From the NCBI GenBank assembly GCA_023151115.1, contig JAKLJP010000034.1:1-64000 (forward strand): a stretch of 64,000 nucleotides of DNA, in the 5' to 3' direction. The notes under the pieces were generated by a model, which saw nothing but the letters and a program-made list of their open reading frames with translations, ran no database searches and was not told where the DNA came from. How positions within the stretch are numbered: position 1 is the first letter of the stretch; each line of letters opens with the position of its first letter. Shown here in pieces: positions 31,970 through 40,368 of the stretch. The position numbers and the translations under genes were made by a program. This DNA comes from Anaerolineae bacterium. Its GTDB lineage: Bacteria > Chloroflexota > Anaerolineae > 4572-78 > J111.

Positions 31970-32929
31970 TTGGAACCAAGACAAGACCTCTCTATTATCC
32001 AGGCTGTCGAGTTGACCAAGCAGTTTGGCAATGAAGTGGCTGTGCAGGATATTACATTTGAAATTCCACGCGGGGCCATTTTTGGCTTTATTGGGCCAAG
32101 CGGTGGCGGCAAAACGACCACTCTGCGCCTGCTGACCGGCCTGTATGAGCCTACGGCGGGTCAGGTGCGGGTGCTGGGCAAAAGCCCCAAAGAATTTAGC
32201 CAGTCAACGCAAGCAAAAATTGGCTATATGCCCCAACTGTTTGCGCTCTATCACCATTTGAGCGTCTGGGAAAACATCAGTTTTGCGGCCTCGCTATATG
32301 GCGTCGGCTGGCGGCGAAAACGGCTTTTAAACAGTTTGTTGGAATTTGTCGAGCTGGCCGAGCATAAGCACAAATTGGCCCGCAACATTTCCGGGGGGAT
32401 GCAGCGCCGCCTGAGTTTGGCCGCTACCCTGGTCCACAACCCAGAGCTGCTTTTTCTCGACGAACCAACCGCCGGGATTGACCCGGTGTTGCGGCGCAAG
32501 TTCTGGGATCACTTTGAAGAACTACAGCAGCAAGGGCGTACCCTATTAGTCACCACCCAATATGTCGGTGAAGCGGTATATTGTGATTACGTTGGAGTCC
32601 TGTCGCACGGGCGGCTGTTGATGGTGGAAACCCCGGAGGGGCTGCGCCGGCGGGCCTTCGGCGGGGAAGTGGTTGACCTCCGTACCACTGAGCGGATTAC
32701 CTTTGCCCATCTACAGGAGCTCCACCGCCTGCCTGGCATTACCGGCGAGATCAAATATTTGAATGATACCACCCTGCGCTTAATTGTAGACGAAGCCAGC
32801 ACGGCCATGCCCATGCTTTTGGAATGGTGTCAGGGCCAAAATATCAAGGTTGAGTCCATCGAGGAGTACCTGCCGCCGTTTGATGACGTTTTTGTAGAAC
32901 TGCTCCAGGGAGAAACGAATGGCGCGTAA
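31970..32929 (+). CDS. ABC-2 exporter ATP-binding protein
   Basis: The product is about 319 residues. Walker A is GPSGGGKTT, the signature ISGGMQRRLSLAATL and Walker B LLFLDEPTAGIDP. The C-terminal extension after the H-loop region is typical of ABC-2 (NodI/DrrA-like) exporters. TTG 31970 with GAAAGG about 10 nt upstream is preferred; GTG 31946 is an alternative, and the longer frame from 31916 crosses a terminator. It overlaps the permease gene by 11 nt. The cargo is unknown. Confidence 0.85.
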   Translation: MEPRQDLSIIQAVELTKQFGNEVAVQDITFEIPRGAIFGFIGPSGGGKTTTLRLLTGLYEPTAGQVRVLGKSPKEFSQSTQAKIGYMPQLFALYHHLSVWENISFAASLYGVGWRRKRLLNSLLEFVELAEHKHKLARNISGGMQRRLSLAATLVHNPELLFLDEPTAGIDPVLRRKFWDHFEELQQQGRTLLVTTQYVGEAVYCDYVGVLSHGRLLMVETPEGLRRRAFGGEVVDLRTTERITFAHLQELHRLPGITGEIKYLNDTTLRLIVDEASTAMPMLLEWCQGQNIKVESIEEYLPPFDDVFVELLQGETNGA

Positions 32930-34451
32930 AATTTATCGCTTCCTGGTTCGGGTTTCGGCCTTTTTAGGCAAAGAGATTTTTACGGTGCTGCGCCAGCCCA
33001 TGCTGGCCCTAACCCTGGTTTTGGGACCCTTTTTGATTTTGCTTTTGTTTGGGCTGGGCTTTCGTAACGAACCGCCGGCGCTGCGGACCTTATTTGTGGT
33101 CCCGGCTGAGGAGGACAATCTGATCCAGCGGATTGAAGCCGAAGCAAACACCCTCGGCCCCCAGTTGATTTTTATGGGCATCACCCATGATCGCGCCGAA
33201 GCCACTGCAAAGCTGCTCCGGCGCGAGATAGATGTGGTGGCTGTTGTCCCCCCGAATGGGGCTGAACTCATCCGCAACAGCCAGCCGGTGGTGATTGAGT
33301 TAGAGCATTATGAAATTGACCCTTTTAAGATTGACTACGTTAATATCTTCGGTCAGGTCTATGCCGACGAAATCAACCGCCGTGTGCTGCGGTCTGTTAC
33401 CCAGCAGGGCCAACAGGAGACAACCACCGTTTATGACTCGCTGAAAAATACCCAGGCGACCGTAGCAGAACTGCGGACAGCGTTGAGTGCGGGCGATGAG
33501 GTGAGCGCCCAGCAGCACAAACAGCAATTGGCTGGCGAAGTAAATTTGCTGGCGCTGACCGTAGGAGCAACCCTCGGTTTGACCGAAGGGGTTCAGGATG
33601 CTATGGGCCAGAATGAAAACGTGGACACGCAGAATATTTTAACGCTTTTGTCCGCGCTGCGAGACGATACCAACGCCCTGGATGTCAGTAATGTTTCCAC
33701 CGCTCAAGATAATGAAGTCGAAAAGCTCGACAAGATCGAGGGTGATCTGGCAGACCTGGAGGCTTTGTTGGGCGAGTTTCAGAGCATTGATGCCGACGTG
33801 CTGATCAGCCCCTTCCGCAGCGAAGCCAAGAGTATTTCGCCGGTTCAGATTCGTCCTTCCGATTTTTTTGCTCCGGCAGTCATTGCCCTGTTACTACAAC
33901 ATCTGAGTATCACCCTGGGGGCGCTTTCGATTGTGCAGGAACACCAGCGCGGGGCTATGGAGCTTTTTCGGGTCTCGCCCATCTCGGCTTTTGAAACCTT
34001 ATTGGGCAAATATCTCAGTTACATGCTCTTTGCCGGAGTTTTGGCGGCTGTGCTCACTTTGATGGTTATCTATGGCCTGGGCGTGCCCATGCTGGGGCAG
34101 TGGCTCTCTTACGCCCTGACCGTTGCCGGGTTGGTTTTTGCCTCGCTGGGGATTGGTTTTGTTATTTCGCTGGTCGCCAAAACCGACAGCGAAGCGGTTC
34201 AATATTCGATGATTGTGTTGCTAACCAGCGTTTTTTTCAGCGGAGCTTTTGTCAACCTTGAATCGCTGTGGCAGCCCGTCCGGGTGGTTGGCTGGTTAAT
34301 GCCGGCGACCTATGGCATTTTGCTGCTGCAAAATATTATGCTGCGCGGCTTTCTGGCTAACGCAGTTTGGTTGCTGGGTCTGACCGCTTTTGGCGTGGGC
34401 TTCTTTGTACTGGCCTGGTTGCTGCTGCGGCGATTGATGGCTCGCGGCTAA
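32919..34451 (+). CDS. ABC-2 exporter permease
   Basis: This 510-residue permease has one N-terminal membrane helix (LTLVLGPFLILLLFGLGF), a large external domain of about 300 residues with a coiled-coil-like middle (NEVEKLDKIEGDLADLEALLGEF), and a cluster of about five helices at the C-terminus (ALLLQHLSITLGAL onward). This layout matches ABC-2 YhgE/Pip-like or antibiotic exporters. ATG 32919 overlaps the ATPase gene. The two form one transporter. Two terminators follow the stop. Confidence 0.85.
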   Translation: MARKIYRFLVRVSAFLGKEIFTVLRQPMLALTLVLGPFLILLLFGLGFRNEPPALRTLFVVPAEEDNLIQRIEAEANTLGPQLIFMGITHDRAEATAKLLRREIDVVAVVPPNGAELIRNSQPVVIELEHYEIDPFKIDYVNIFGQVYADEINRRVLRSVTQQGQQETTTVYDSLKNTQATVAELRTALSAGDEVSAQQHKQQLAGEVNLLALTVGATLGLTEGVQDAMGQNENVDTQNILTLLSALRDDTNALDVSNVSTAQDNEVEKLDKIEGDLADLEALLGEFQSIDADVLISPFRSEAKSISPVQIRPSDFFAPAVIALLLQHLSITLGALSIVQEHQRGAMELFRVSPISAFETLLGKYLSYMLFAGVLAAVLTLMVIYGLGVPMLGQWLSYALTVAGLVFASLGIGFVISLVAKTDSEAVQYSMIVLLTSVFFSGAFVNLESLWQPVRVVGWLMPATYGILLLQNIMLRGFLANAVWLLGLTAFGVGFFVLAWLLLRRLMARG

Positions 34452-34461
34452 ACCGGAATCA

Positions 34462-34490
34462 AAAAGCGTAGTATCCCTGTCTACGCTTTT
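34462..34490 (+). terminator. Intrinsic terminator of the ABC-2 operon
   Basis: AAAAGCGTAG pairs with CTACGCTTTT, 10 nt after the permease stop codon. Confidence 0.75.
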
Positions 34491-34494
34491 CCTC

Positions 34495-34526
34495 AACCTT
34501 CCCCAGGTTTCCGGGGAGGGTTTTTA
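34495..34526. terminator. Second, probably bidirectional terminator
   Basis: AACCTTCCCC and GGGGAGGGTT form a stem followed by a T tract on the plus strand. It also lies at the stop codon of the small gene 34524-34700 on the minus strand. Confidence 0.65.
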
Positions 34527-34700
34527 TTCTTCAAACGGCTGGACCAAAGACCAGGCCGGATGCTTTCGAAATCGGTCCCAGCCATACCTCTTTTTAAGAG
34601 CGGCAAAAATAAGTAGGGCTATAATTGCGCCTATCACCGCCGTTAACAAAGAGTCCAGGCTGCTTGCGCTTGAGATAAATTCCATGATGCTTAAGAACAT
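34524..34700 (-). CDS. Small membrane protein (58 residues)
   Basis: GAAAGGAGACAGGCG precedes ATG 34700 on the minus strand, an excellent ribosome-binding site. The product begins MFLSIMEFISSASSLDSLL, has one membrane helix (LTAVIGAIIALLIFAALKK) and a basic, aromatic C-terminal tail ending PWSLVQPFEE-like (HPAWSLVQPFEE). I do not recognise it. It lies upstream of neither a known partner nor an operon; it converges with the ABC-2 permease. Confidence 0.6.
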   Translation of the reverse strand: MFLSIMEFISSASSLDSLLTAVIGAIIALLIFAALKKRYGWDRFRKHPAWSLVQPFEE

Positions 34701-34875
34701 CGCCTGTCTCCTTTCTGAAAACTACAAAAATACCGGTTGACCATATAACCACCAATATTTAGTTTGAAGATAGGCCGGCTGCCACTCCACCGGCCAGACA
34801 AACTTTCCCGCTCAGGTCTTTGAGAACTCTTTCCTTGTCTGTCGCCATATCCTCTTTTACCCTGTGATATAAAAG

Positions 34876-34906
34876 GGGGATGAACTTGACCGGCAAGTTC
34901 ATCCCC
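34876..34906 (-). terminator. Terminator hairpin after the CsbD gene
   Basis: GGGGATGAACTTG (34876-34888) and CAAGTTCATCCCC (34894-34906) are perfect arms with a 5-nt loop. On the minus strand the stem is followed by CTTTTA, downstream of the CsbD stop. Confidence 0.75.
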
Positions 34907-34928
34907 ATCCTTCTTTCCCTACATCATT

Positions 34929-35132
34929 CTACCGCGCATACTGGCGCAGAAACTCGCCCATCTCGTCTTCGGCCTCTTGCCGGGTGTAGCCATACTTTTC
35001 CTGCAATTTGCCAATCATTTTGTCGTACTGACCTTCAACTTGGTCGAGTTCATCGTCGGTGAGTTTACCCCACTGGGTTTTGATCTCACCCTTGATTTGC
35101 TTCCACATGCCCGTAAAGATATCTTGATTCAT
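34929..35132 (-). CDS. CsbD-family stress protein
   Basis: The 67-residue hydrophilic protein MNQDIFTGMWKQIKGEIKTQ followed by WGKLTDDELDQVEGQYDKM is a clear CsbD/YjbJ-type protein, a family induced in general stress. ATG 35132 has AAGGAGAT upstream. Upstream are two dyad sites (35225-35239 and 35301-35317) that resemble one before the DUF3309 gene, suggesting shared control. Its molecular function is not known. Confidence 0.9.
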   Translation of the reverse strand: MNQDIFTGMWKQIKGEIKTQWGKLTDDELDQVEGQYDKMIGKLQEKYGYTRQEAEDEMGEFLRQYAR

Positions 35133-35515
35133 TGTATATCTCCTTCTTTCTTTCTTTGCTATTGCCTATTAACCGCAAGTTAATCTTGCCCCAGCAGTAT
35201 ATCATTTTATGAGGGTTGAGCCTATACTCGCCTGAGTAATAACCCAAGCAATAGCAGAGCTATTTTTGATAACTAATTTGGCGGAATAGGACTTTACCCT
35301 CTTATCCAGATGGGTAATAAAGCAGTTCTTTACGACGTTTACCAAAGATTAGCCGCTTCTCGCCACCCTTGCTATAATGCAATAAAGGTAGCAGGATAGC
35401 ACGCTCTTTCCCCTCTTTGGGGACGCCTGAAGCGGCGCAGCCCGCACCCGAAGGGGTGAGGTCGCAGAGTAATATGAGTTCCCTGTCTGCCGTCTACTAT
35501 TTTCAGGAGCTAACT
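35133..35515. other. Control region between the CsbD and galM genes
   Basis: It contains TACTCGCCTGAGTAA (35225-35239) and CTTATCCAGATGGGTAA (35301-35317), both dyad-like and close to TTACTCAACTGGGTAAG before the DUF3309 gene. TATAATGCAA near 35371 could be the galM -10. No gene was found. Confidence 0.4.
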
Positions 35516-36523
35516 ATGGACACCTTTACCCTGACCAACCGCCAGGGCCTCAGCGCCAAAATTACCAATTACGGCGGTATTATCATGGCCCTCTATGTAC
35601 CTGATCGTTCCGGTCAATTGGACGATATTGTGCTTGGTTTTGATACCCCCGAGGCCTACTTACGCCCCCACCCCTACTTCGGCGCGTTGATTGGCCGTTT
35701 TGGTAATCGCATCGCTAAGGGTAAATTCACCCTCCACGGGGTCGAATACACCCTGGCTCAAAATAACGGCGTAAACAGCCTGCACGGCGGCTTGAAAGGC
35801 TTTGACAAAGTCATTTGGGATGCCAAGCCGGCCGATGCCCCTGACGGTCCGGCTCTGGAGCTGACTTACCTCAGCCCCGACGGTGAGGAAGGCTACCCCG
35901 GCAATTTATTAGTCAAAGTAATTTATACCTTGACCCAGCAAAACGAACTCAAAATTGACTACACCGCCACCAGCGACGCCGACACGGTAATCAATTTGAC
36001 CCATCACTCTTATTTTAATTTAGCCGGGGCCGGCAGTGGCGACATTCTTGACCACGAACTTACCCTGAACGCAGCCAGATTCACGCCCATTGACGAGACT
36101 TTGATTCCAACAGGAGAACTGCGGCCGGTAGCGGGCACGCCTTTTGATTTCAGCCGGCCCACCAAAATCGGCCTGCGGATTAACGAGCCGGATGAACAGC
36201 TCAAATATGGTTTGGGGTACGATCACAATTGGGTGCTTAATAACTCGGCTGACCCACTAACCCTGGCTGCCCGTGTCTCTGAGCCAAGCAGCGGCCGGAT
36301 TATGGAAGTTTGGACCACCGAGCCGGGGATTCAATTTTACAGCGGCAATTTCCTGGATGGCAGCAACATCGGCAAGGGGGGCAAGGTTTATCAGCACCGC
36401 TATGGCTTCTGCCTGGAAACTCAACACTTTCCTGACTCGCCCAACCACCCCAACTTTCCCTCAACCGTGCTCAAGGCCAGCCAAACCTACCATTCCACCA
36501 CGATCTACAAATTTTTGACCTGA
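35516..36523 (+). CDS. galM: Aldose 1-epimerase (galactose mutarotase)
   Basis: The 335-residue enzyme interconverts alpha and beta anomers of aldoses. Family residues are visible: the first His region NSLHGGLKGFDK, the catalytic His in LTHHSYFNLAG, the Asp in GYDHNWVLN and the catalytic Glu in FCLETQHFPDSPNHPNFPST. AGGAG lies 7 nt before ATG 35516, which rejects a longer in-frame start at 35417. Its substrate could be galactose or another hexose. It appears monocistronic. Confidence 0.92.
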   Translation: MDTFTLTNRQGLSAKITNYGGIIMALYVPDRSGQLDDIVLGFDTPEAYLRPHPYFGALIGRFGNRIAKGKFTLHGVEYTLAQNNGVNSLHGGLKGFDKVIWDAKPADAPDGPALELTYLSPDGEEGYPGNLLVKVIYTLTQQNELKIDYTATSDADTVINLTHHSYFNLAGAGSGDILDHELTLNAARFTPIDETLIPTGELRPVAGTPFDFSRPTKIGLRINEPDEQLKYGLGYDHNWVLNNSADPLTLAARVSEPSSGRIMEVWTTEPGIQFYSGNFLDGSNIGKGGKVYQHRYGFCLETQHFPDSPNHPNFPSTVLKASQTYHSTTIYKFLT

Positions 36524-36551
36524 GCCCAGGTTGGTCAGACGATTAACCTCA

Positions 36552-36693
36552 GAGGGTGTCTAAAAATTCTTTATTATCCACGAAGAACACTAAGAACACC
36601 AAGAAAAAGGCTAAAAACTTTGTGTTTCTTCGTGTCCTTCGTGGATTTTACCCTGGTCAAACTCAGGTTTTGCCAATTTTTAGACAGCCTCTC
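36552..36693. repeat. Nested hairpin with GAGGCTGTCTAAAAA outer arms
   Basis: Outer arms AGAGGGTGTCTAAAAATT and AATTTTTAGACAGCCTCT enclose an inner hairpin of CACGAAG-type words (CCACGAAGAACACTAAG / CTTCGTGTCCTTCGTGG). Similar outer arms flank the element at 48182-48275. Confidence 0.8.
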
Positions 36694-36763
36694 AGTTCGG
36701 AGTTTTCTAAATCGTATCCTGAGTAGCCTTGAACCTGTTCTGAGCCTGTCGAAGGATGCGATA
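36690..36763. repeat. Dispersed repeat CCTGAGTAGCC, copy 1
   Basis: CTCAGTTCGGAGTTTTCTAA and ATCGTATCCTGAGTAGCC with GTCGAAGGATGCGAT match copies at 40893-40966 (inverted) and 48467-48600. Confidence 0.8.
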
Positions 36764-36798
36764 GAGAGCCGAAAATTATCCTGATATGAAGCGGGAGG

Positions 36799-37149
36799 TT
36801 AAGAGCCTACCAGATCTTGTTCTACAACCGTTACCAGGTCCGGGGTATCCTGAGCCACCTTTTTGGCCGATTGATAGATGACAAATTCATTGCTGCACAG
36901 GCTCAAGTCAATGATTTTCAGGCCAGGCTTTGTTTCCAGAAAATGAATCGCCTCTCCCAACGAACTGCTGCTGCCGTTGTTATGGCCCCAAATAATTACA
37001 TCTGGTTTCAGATTTTCTATTTGATCAGCGGCTTGGTCCAGGTCTGTCTCCTCGCCGACCACTTCTACATTACAATCAGACAACAAACTTTTGAGACCGC
37101 CGCTAAACATTAAAACATCTGAAACAATAAACACATGGATATTGTCCAT
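36799..37149 (-). CDS. Receiver-like protein lacking the phospho-acceptor Asp
   Basis: The 116-residue product starts MDNIHVFIVSDVLMFSGGLK and follows the receiver fold through LKPDVIIWG. The position that should hold the phosphorylated Asp is not acidic (WGHNNGSSSS), and no output domain follows. I start at ATG 37149 because the region upstream looks like promoter (TTGACA near 37234) rather than protein. The coding region is AT-rich compared with its neighbours. It could be a phosphorylation-independent binding module or a decaying gene. Confidence 0.55.
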   Translation of the reverse strand: MDNIHVFIVSDVLMFSGGLKSLLSDCNVEVVGEETDLDQAADQIENLKPDVIIWGHNNGSSSSLGEAIHFLETKPGLKIIDLSLCSNEFVIYQSAKKVAQDTPDLVTVVEQDLVGS

Positions 37150-37389
37150 CTCTTCACCATTTATCCAGATTCCTTTACGCCCTTTTATAGAGATTTCTTT
37201 ACAAATCAATTGTACCTGTTTATTTTTGTCAAGGCTACACCTTAACGGGCTATTTTTTAACAAAAAACAGTTAGTTATTTCTTGAGATGTCACTTAGCCT
37301 TTGCTCATCAACTTGGGCTAAAGATAATCACCCGCCTTGTTTAGTTCACTTCGCTCAATCAGTGAACTTGTTAGACCATTGCTAACCCT

Positions 37390-37961
37390 ATGAGCCCTAT
37401 CCGATTAATCGGCTTAACGGCCCTGCTGCGCAACCGCCTGCCGCTCATAGGCGGCTGGCTGCGCCGCTATGCCATCAGCATCCTGGCCGAAGAAGCCCCC
37501 CCTTGAGCGCGTGCCTGCTGGCCGAAACGGTAATTTTGAACCCGGACAACCGGACAGGTAGCGCCGCCGCCGCGGTCCTGAGCCGCCTGACCAATCCTGC
37601 CGCCATTGATGCCGTTTGTGAAATGTGGGCCGGCAAACGTCATCCCGCGTTAGCCGCTTTAATAACCGGTCAAGGTTGGGTCGCTCGCAAACCGCCCGAC
37701 CTCAAGGTGCTGACGGCTCTACAGGCCGGCCAGCTGGCTGAATTGGCCGAGGGGCGGGCTGAGGTAGTCAGGCCGTTGGTCCAGGCTGCAGCGGATGCTA
37801 ATCCAGAATTGGCGGCGCGAGCCAGCCATACCCTGCGCCGGTTGCGCCATCCCGCTGCCCAGGAAGCCCTGTGCCGCATGGTCGCCGCCGGCCCGCCGCG
37901 GCCTGGAATTTGCCCAGTGTATCTTGCAGCACCGCTTCCGCCACGCCATCGAGCTGGATGA
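37390..37961 (+). pseudogene. HEAT-repeat protein, broken by a frameshift in a C7 run
   Basis: ATG 37390 opens a frame (MSPIRLIGLTALLRNRLPLI) that stops at 37506. The following frame from 37503 continues with HEAT/armadillo-like helices (RLTNPAAIDAVCEMW, RASHTLRRLRHPAAQEALCRM). The frames meet at seven C (37496-37502), and one more C would join them. A sequencing error or recent inactivation is possible. The C-terminal end may be shifted a second time near 37900. Confidence 0.6.
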
Positions 37962-38011
37962 CGCGCCCCAAATTAAAATTGGGAATTTGATATTGAATTG
38001 GAGTAAAATCA

Positions 38012-38052
38012 GGAGATTGGAGATTAAATAAAGTCTAATCTCCAATCTCCAA
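38012..38052. repeat. Heptad-word hairpin (GGAGATT / AATCTCC)
   Basis: GGAGATT, GGAGATT pair with TAATCTCC, AATCTCC, AATCTCT. It lies between the HEAT gene and the Hsp70-like gene. Confidence 0.8.
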
Positions 38053-38135
38053 TCTCTAATAAGGAATAAAGGCCATCCTTTTTGCCGGGCTGACAGATCA
38101 AGGTAAAATTCTACGGAAAGTGAAGGTGATACACC

Positions 38136-39728
38136 ATGCCGGGCCGCTTGGCCATTGATTTTGGAACCTCGAATACACGGGTGGCTGTCTGGAATGAGGC
38201 TGCTCAGACGGCTGAACTGCTGCACGTACCCGATTATGGCCGGGTTTACCGGCAGGGTGACAGCCAGGTTTCGGTTGTCCCCTCGCTGATCCATTACACG
38301 GAAGATCGCCGCCGCTGGATTGGCAGCCAGGTGTTACAGCAAAACCTATATAGCTCGCCGCGTACCTTCCGCTGGATGAAGCGCTACATTGTCAATCGCA
38401 GCCCGCTCAAGTTGCGCCTCGACGGGCAGCAGCTTTCACCTTTTGATGCCGGGCGAGATTTCCTGTCGAGTGTGCTCCTCTTTGCCGCCGCCGAGTTGAA
38501 CCTGGGCCAGGAGGAAGTAGCCTTCACCGCGCCAGTCGAAGCCTTTGAGCATTACGAGGATTGGTTAGGCGAGGTGGCCAAAGCTGCCGGGATGCCCCGC
38601 TTCCGGCTGATTGATGAGCCGTCGGCGGCAGCCCTGGGCTACGGTGCACCCATCCAGCCAGGCGACGTTTACCTGATTTTTGATTTTGGCGGCGGTACCC
38701 TGGATGTCTCGGCCATTTTGATCGAAGCCGAACCGCAGCGGCAGAGCGGACGGCGCTGCCGGGTGCTGGGTAAGGCCGGGGCCGACCTGGGTGGGACCAC
38801 CCTGGACCAGTGGATTTTTCAGGAAACCCTGCGCCAAAACCGGCGCAGCGACGCCGATGAAGAGGTCCGCCAGATTAGCAATGCTTTGCTGGTGGCGTGT
38901 GAGCGGGCCAAAGAACGCCTCTCTTTTGACGAGCGGGCCGACATCAACGTGGTCAACCCGGAAACCGGCCTGGCCCTGACCGCCCAGTTGACCCGCGACC
39001 GGCTGGAAGAACTGCTGGACGAGCACGACGCCTACCGCCTGCTTGACCAGACCGTGCGCCGCGCCCTGAACAGCGCCCGCGAGCGCGGCTATCAGGAAGA
39101 GCATATCAAAGCCGTGTTGATGGTTGGCGGCAGCAGCCATATCCCCTCCGTCCAGAGTACACTGCGGCGCATTTTTGGTCGAGAACGGGTAATGCTGGGC
39201 CGCCCGCTGGACGCTATTGCGCGCGGTGCGGCGGCTTTTGTGGCCGGGGTGGATTTTTATGACCACATCCAGCACGATTACGCCATTCGCCACCTCAGGC
39301 GCGACCAGGGCGGCTACGATTATCGCCCTTTGGTGTCGCGGGGCACACCTTACCCTACCCCGGAGGCGGTGGCTCGGCTGACGGTCAAAGCCGCTTACGA
39401 TGGGCAGACCCACCTCGGCCTGGCTATTTTTGAGATGGGTGACTCCGGCCTGCGTAGCGGCGGGCAGCCGGTCGAGCTGGTTTTTGATCCCAGCGGCGCG
39501 GCGCGGGTTATGCCGATCGAGCCGGACGAATCGGAACGGCGCCATCTGTTCTGGATGAACGAGGGCCAGCCAACCTTCCTGGTAGCCGACCCGCCGGCCC
39601 GCCGCGGTGAACCCCGCTTTGAGGTTGAGTTCTCGGTAGACGGCAACAAGCGGCTGCTCCTGACCGCGCGCGATTTACAAACCAGGCGGTTATTATACCA
39701 GGCTTACCCGGTGGTCAAGCTGACCTAA
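38136..39728 (+). CDS. Hsp70-like (DnaK-family) protein
   Basis: The 530-residue protein has the actin/Hsp70 ATPase: phosphate 1 IDFGTSNTRVAVWN, the EPSAAALGYG helix, phosphate 2 IFDFGGGTLDVSAI and the adenosine motif LMVGGSSHIPSVQ. The substrate-binding domain after residue ~390 is short and differs from DnaK, so it is a non-canonical Hsp70 with an unknown client. GAAGGTGATACACC precedes ATG 38136. It is followed by the DUF1257 and DUF2997 genes, all in the same direction. Confidence 0.85.
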   Translation: MPGRLAIDFGTSNTRVAVWNEAAQTAELLHVPDYGRVYRQGDSQVSVVPSLIHYTEDRRRWIGSQVLQQNLYSSPRTFRWMKRYIVNRSPLKLRLDGQQLSPFDAGRDFLSSVLLFAAAELNLGQEEVAFTAPVEAFEHYEDWLGEVAKAAGMPRFRLIDEPSAAALGYGAPIQPGDVYLIFDFGGGTLDVSAILIEAEPQRQSGRRCRVLGKAGADLGGTTLDQWIFQETLRQNRRSDADEEVRQISNALLVACERAKERLSFDERADINVVNPETGLALTAQLTRDRLEELLDEHDAYRLLDQTVRRALNSARERGYQEEHIKAVLMVGGSSHIPSVQSTLRRIFGRERVMLGRPLDAIARGAAAFVAGVDFYDHIQHDYAIRHLRRDQGGYDYRPLVSRGTPYPTPEAVARLTVKAAYDGQTHLGLAIFEMGDSGLRSGGQPVELVFDPSGAARVMPIEPDESERRHLFWMNEGQPTFLVADPPARRGEPRFEVEFSVDGNKRLLLTARDLQTRRLLYQAYPVVKLT

Positions 39729-39760
39729 CTGACCGCTGACCACCGACCGCAGACCGCCGG
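39726..39760. repeat. Heptad-word tract (ACCGCTG, ACCACCG, ACCGCAG, ACCGCCG)
   Basis: The words overlap and follow the Hsp70-like stop codon at 7-nt spacing. They are related to those at 17697 and 52443. Confidence 0.7.
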
Positions 39761-39832
39761 ACGTGGACATGCCATTCCGACCAAAGGGAGGAATCCCTCG
39801 GAATTACGAGTTGTACAGAAAGGTAAAACAAA

Positions 39833-40216
39833 ATGTCCCATTTTACCCGCATAAAAACACATATGGTCGAAAAGCAGTTTTTGCTTCAGGCGTTGGAGGA
39901 TTTGGGTTACACCTACGAAGAAGGCGAGGTTAACGTGCATGGCTTTGCCGCTGCCAACGTCAAGGCTGAGATCAAAGTTCGCGCAGGCGGCTTACTGGGG
40001 CGGGAGATTGGTTTCCGCAAAGCCGGCGAGTCGTATGAAATTGTAGCCGATTGGTGGGGTATTGGCGGCCCCAAGCGGGAAGAGTTTCAACAGCAGGTAA
40101 CGCAGCGCTATGCTTACCACGCGGCGCGGGCCAAACTGGAAGCCCAGGGTTTCAATCTGGTTACTCAAGAAGAGCAGGACGGCCAGATTCGGCTGGTGCT
40201 GCGACGGGTGGCTTAA
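39833..40216 (+). CDS. DUF1257 (Ycf35-like) protein
   Basis: This 127-residue protein starts MSHFTRIKTHMVEKQFLLQA and contains GFRKAGESYEIVADWWGI, both typical of the DUF1257/Ycf35 family known from cyanobacteria and plastids. The function is unknown. GGTAAAACAAA precedes ATG 39833. The downstream DUF2997 gene is its usual genomic partner, and an Hsp70-like gene precedes it. Confidence 0.88.
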   Translation: MSHFTRIKTHMVEKQFLLQALEDLGYTYEEGEVNVHGFAAANVKAEIKVRAGGLLGREIGFRKAGESYEIVADWWGIGGPKREEFQQQVTQRYAYHAARAKLEAQGFNLVTQEEQDGQIRLVLRRVA

Positions 40217-40242
40217 GGCAGAGATTGGAATTACGCAGTTCT

Positions 40243-40339
40243 CATGTCATTTCGAGGCCAGAGGCCGAGAAATCCTCAGGGCGCAATACCTAAAAGTAAG
40301 GTGGTAGCGGGGATTTCTCCCTACGGTCGAAATGACATG
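40243..40339. repeat. Dispersed inverted repeat, copy 2 (ATTTCGA family)
   Basis: CATGTCATTTCGAGG and CGGTCGAAATGACATG are inverted ends, and the internal order matches 5335-5428. It separates the DUF1257 and DUF2997 genes. Confidence 0.85.
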
Positions 40340-40368
40340 GCTGAGCAGTTACGATTGGAGATTGAAAG

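Noticed and set aside
34759..34848. 29-codon minus-strand ORF with AAGAGGAT before ATG
   Set aside because: Too short and without recognisable features; the ribosome-binding site is only 3-4 nt from the start codon.
38565..39545. Minus-strand open frame opposite the Hsp70-like gene
   Set aside because: The plus strand carries clear ATPase motifs; the antisense product has no recognisable feature.
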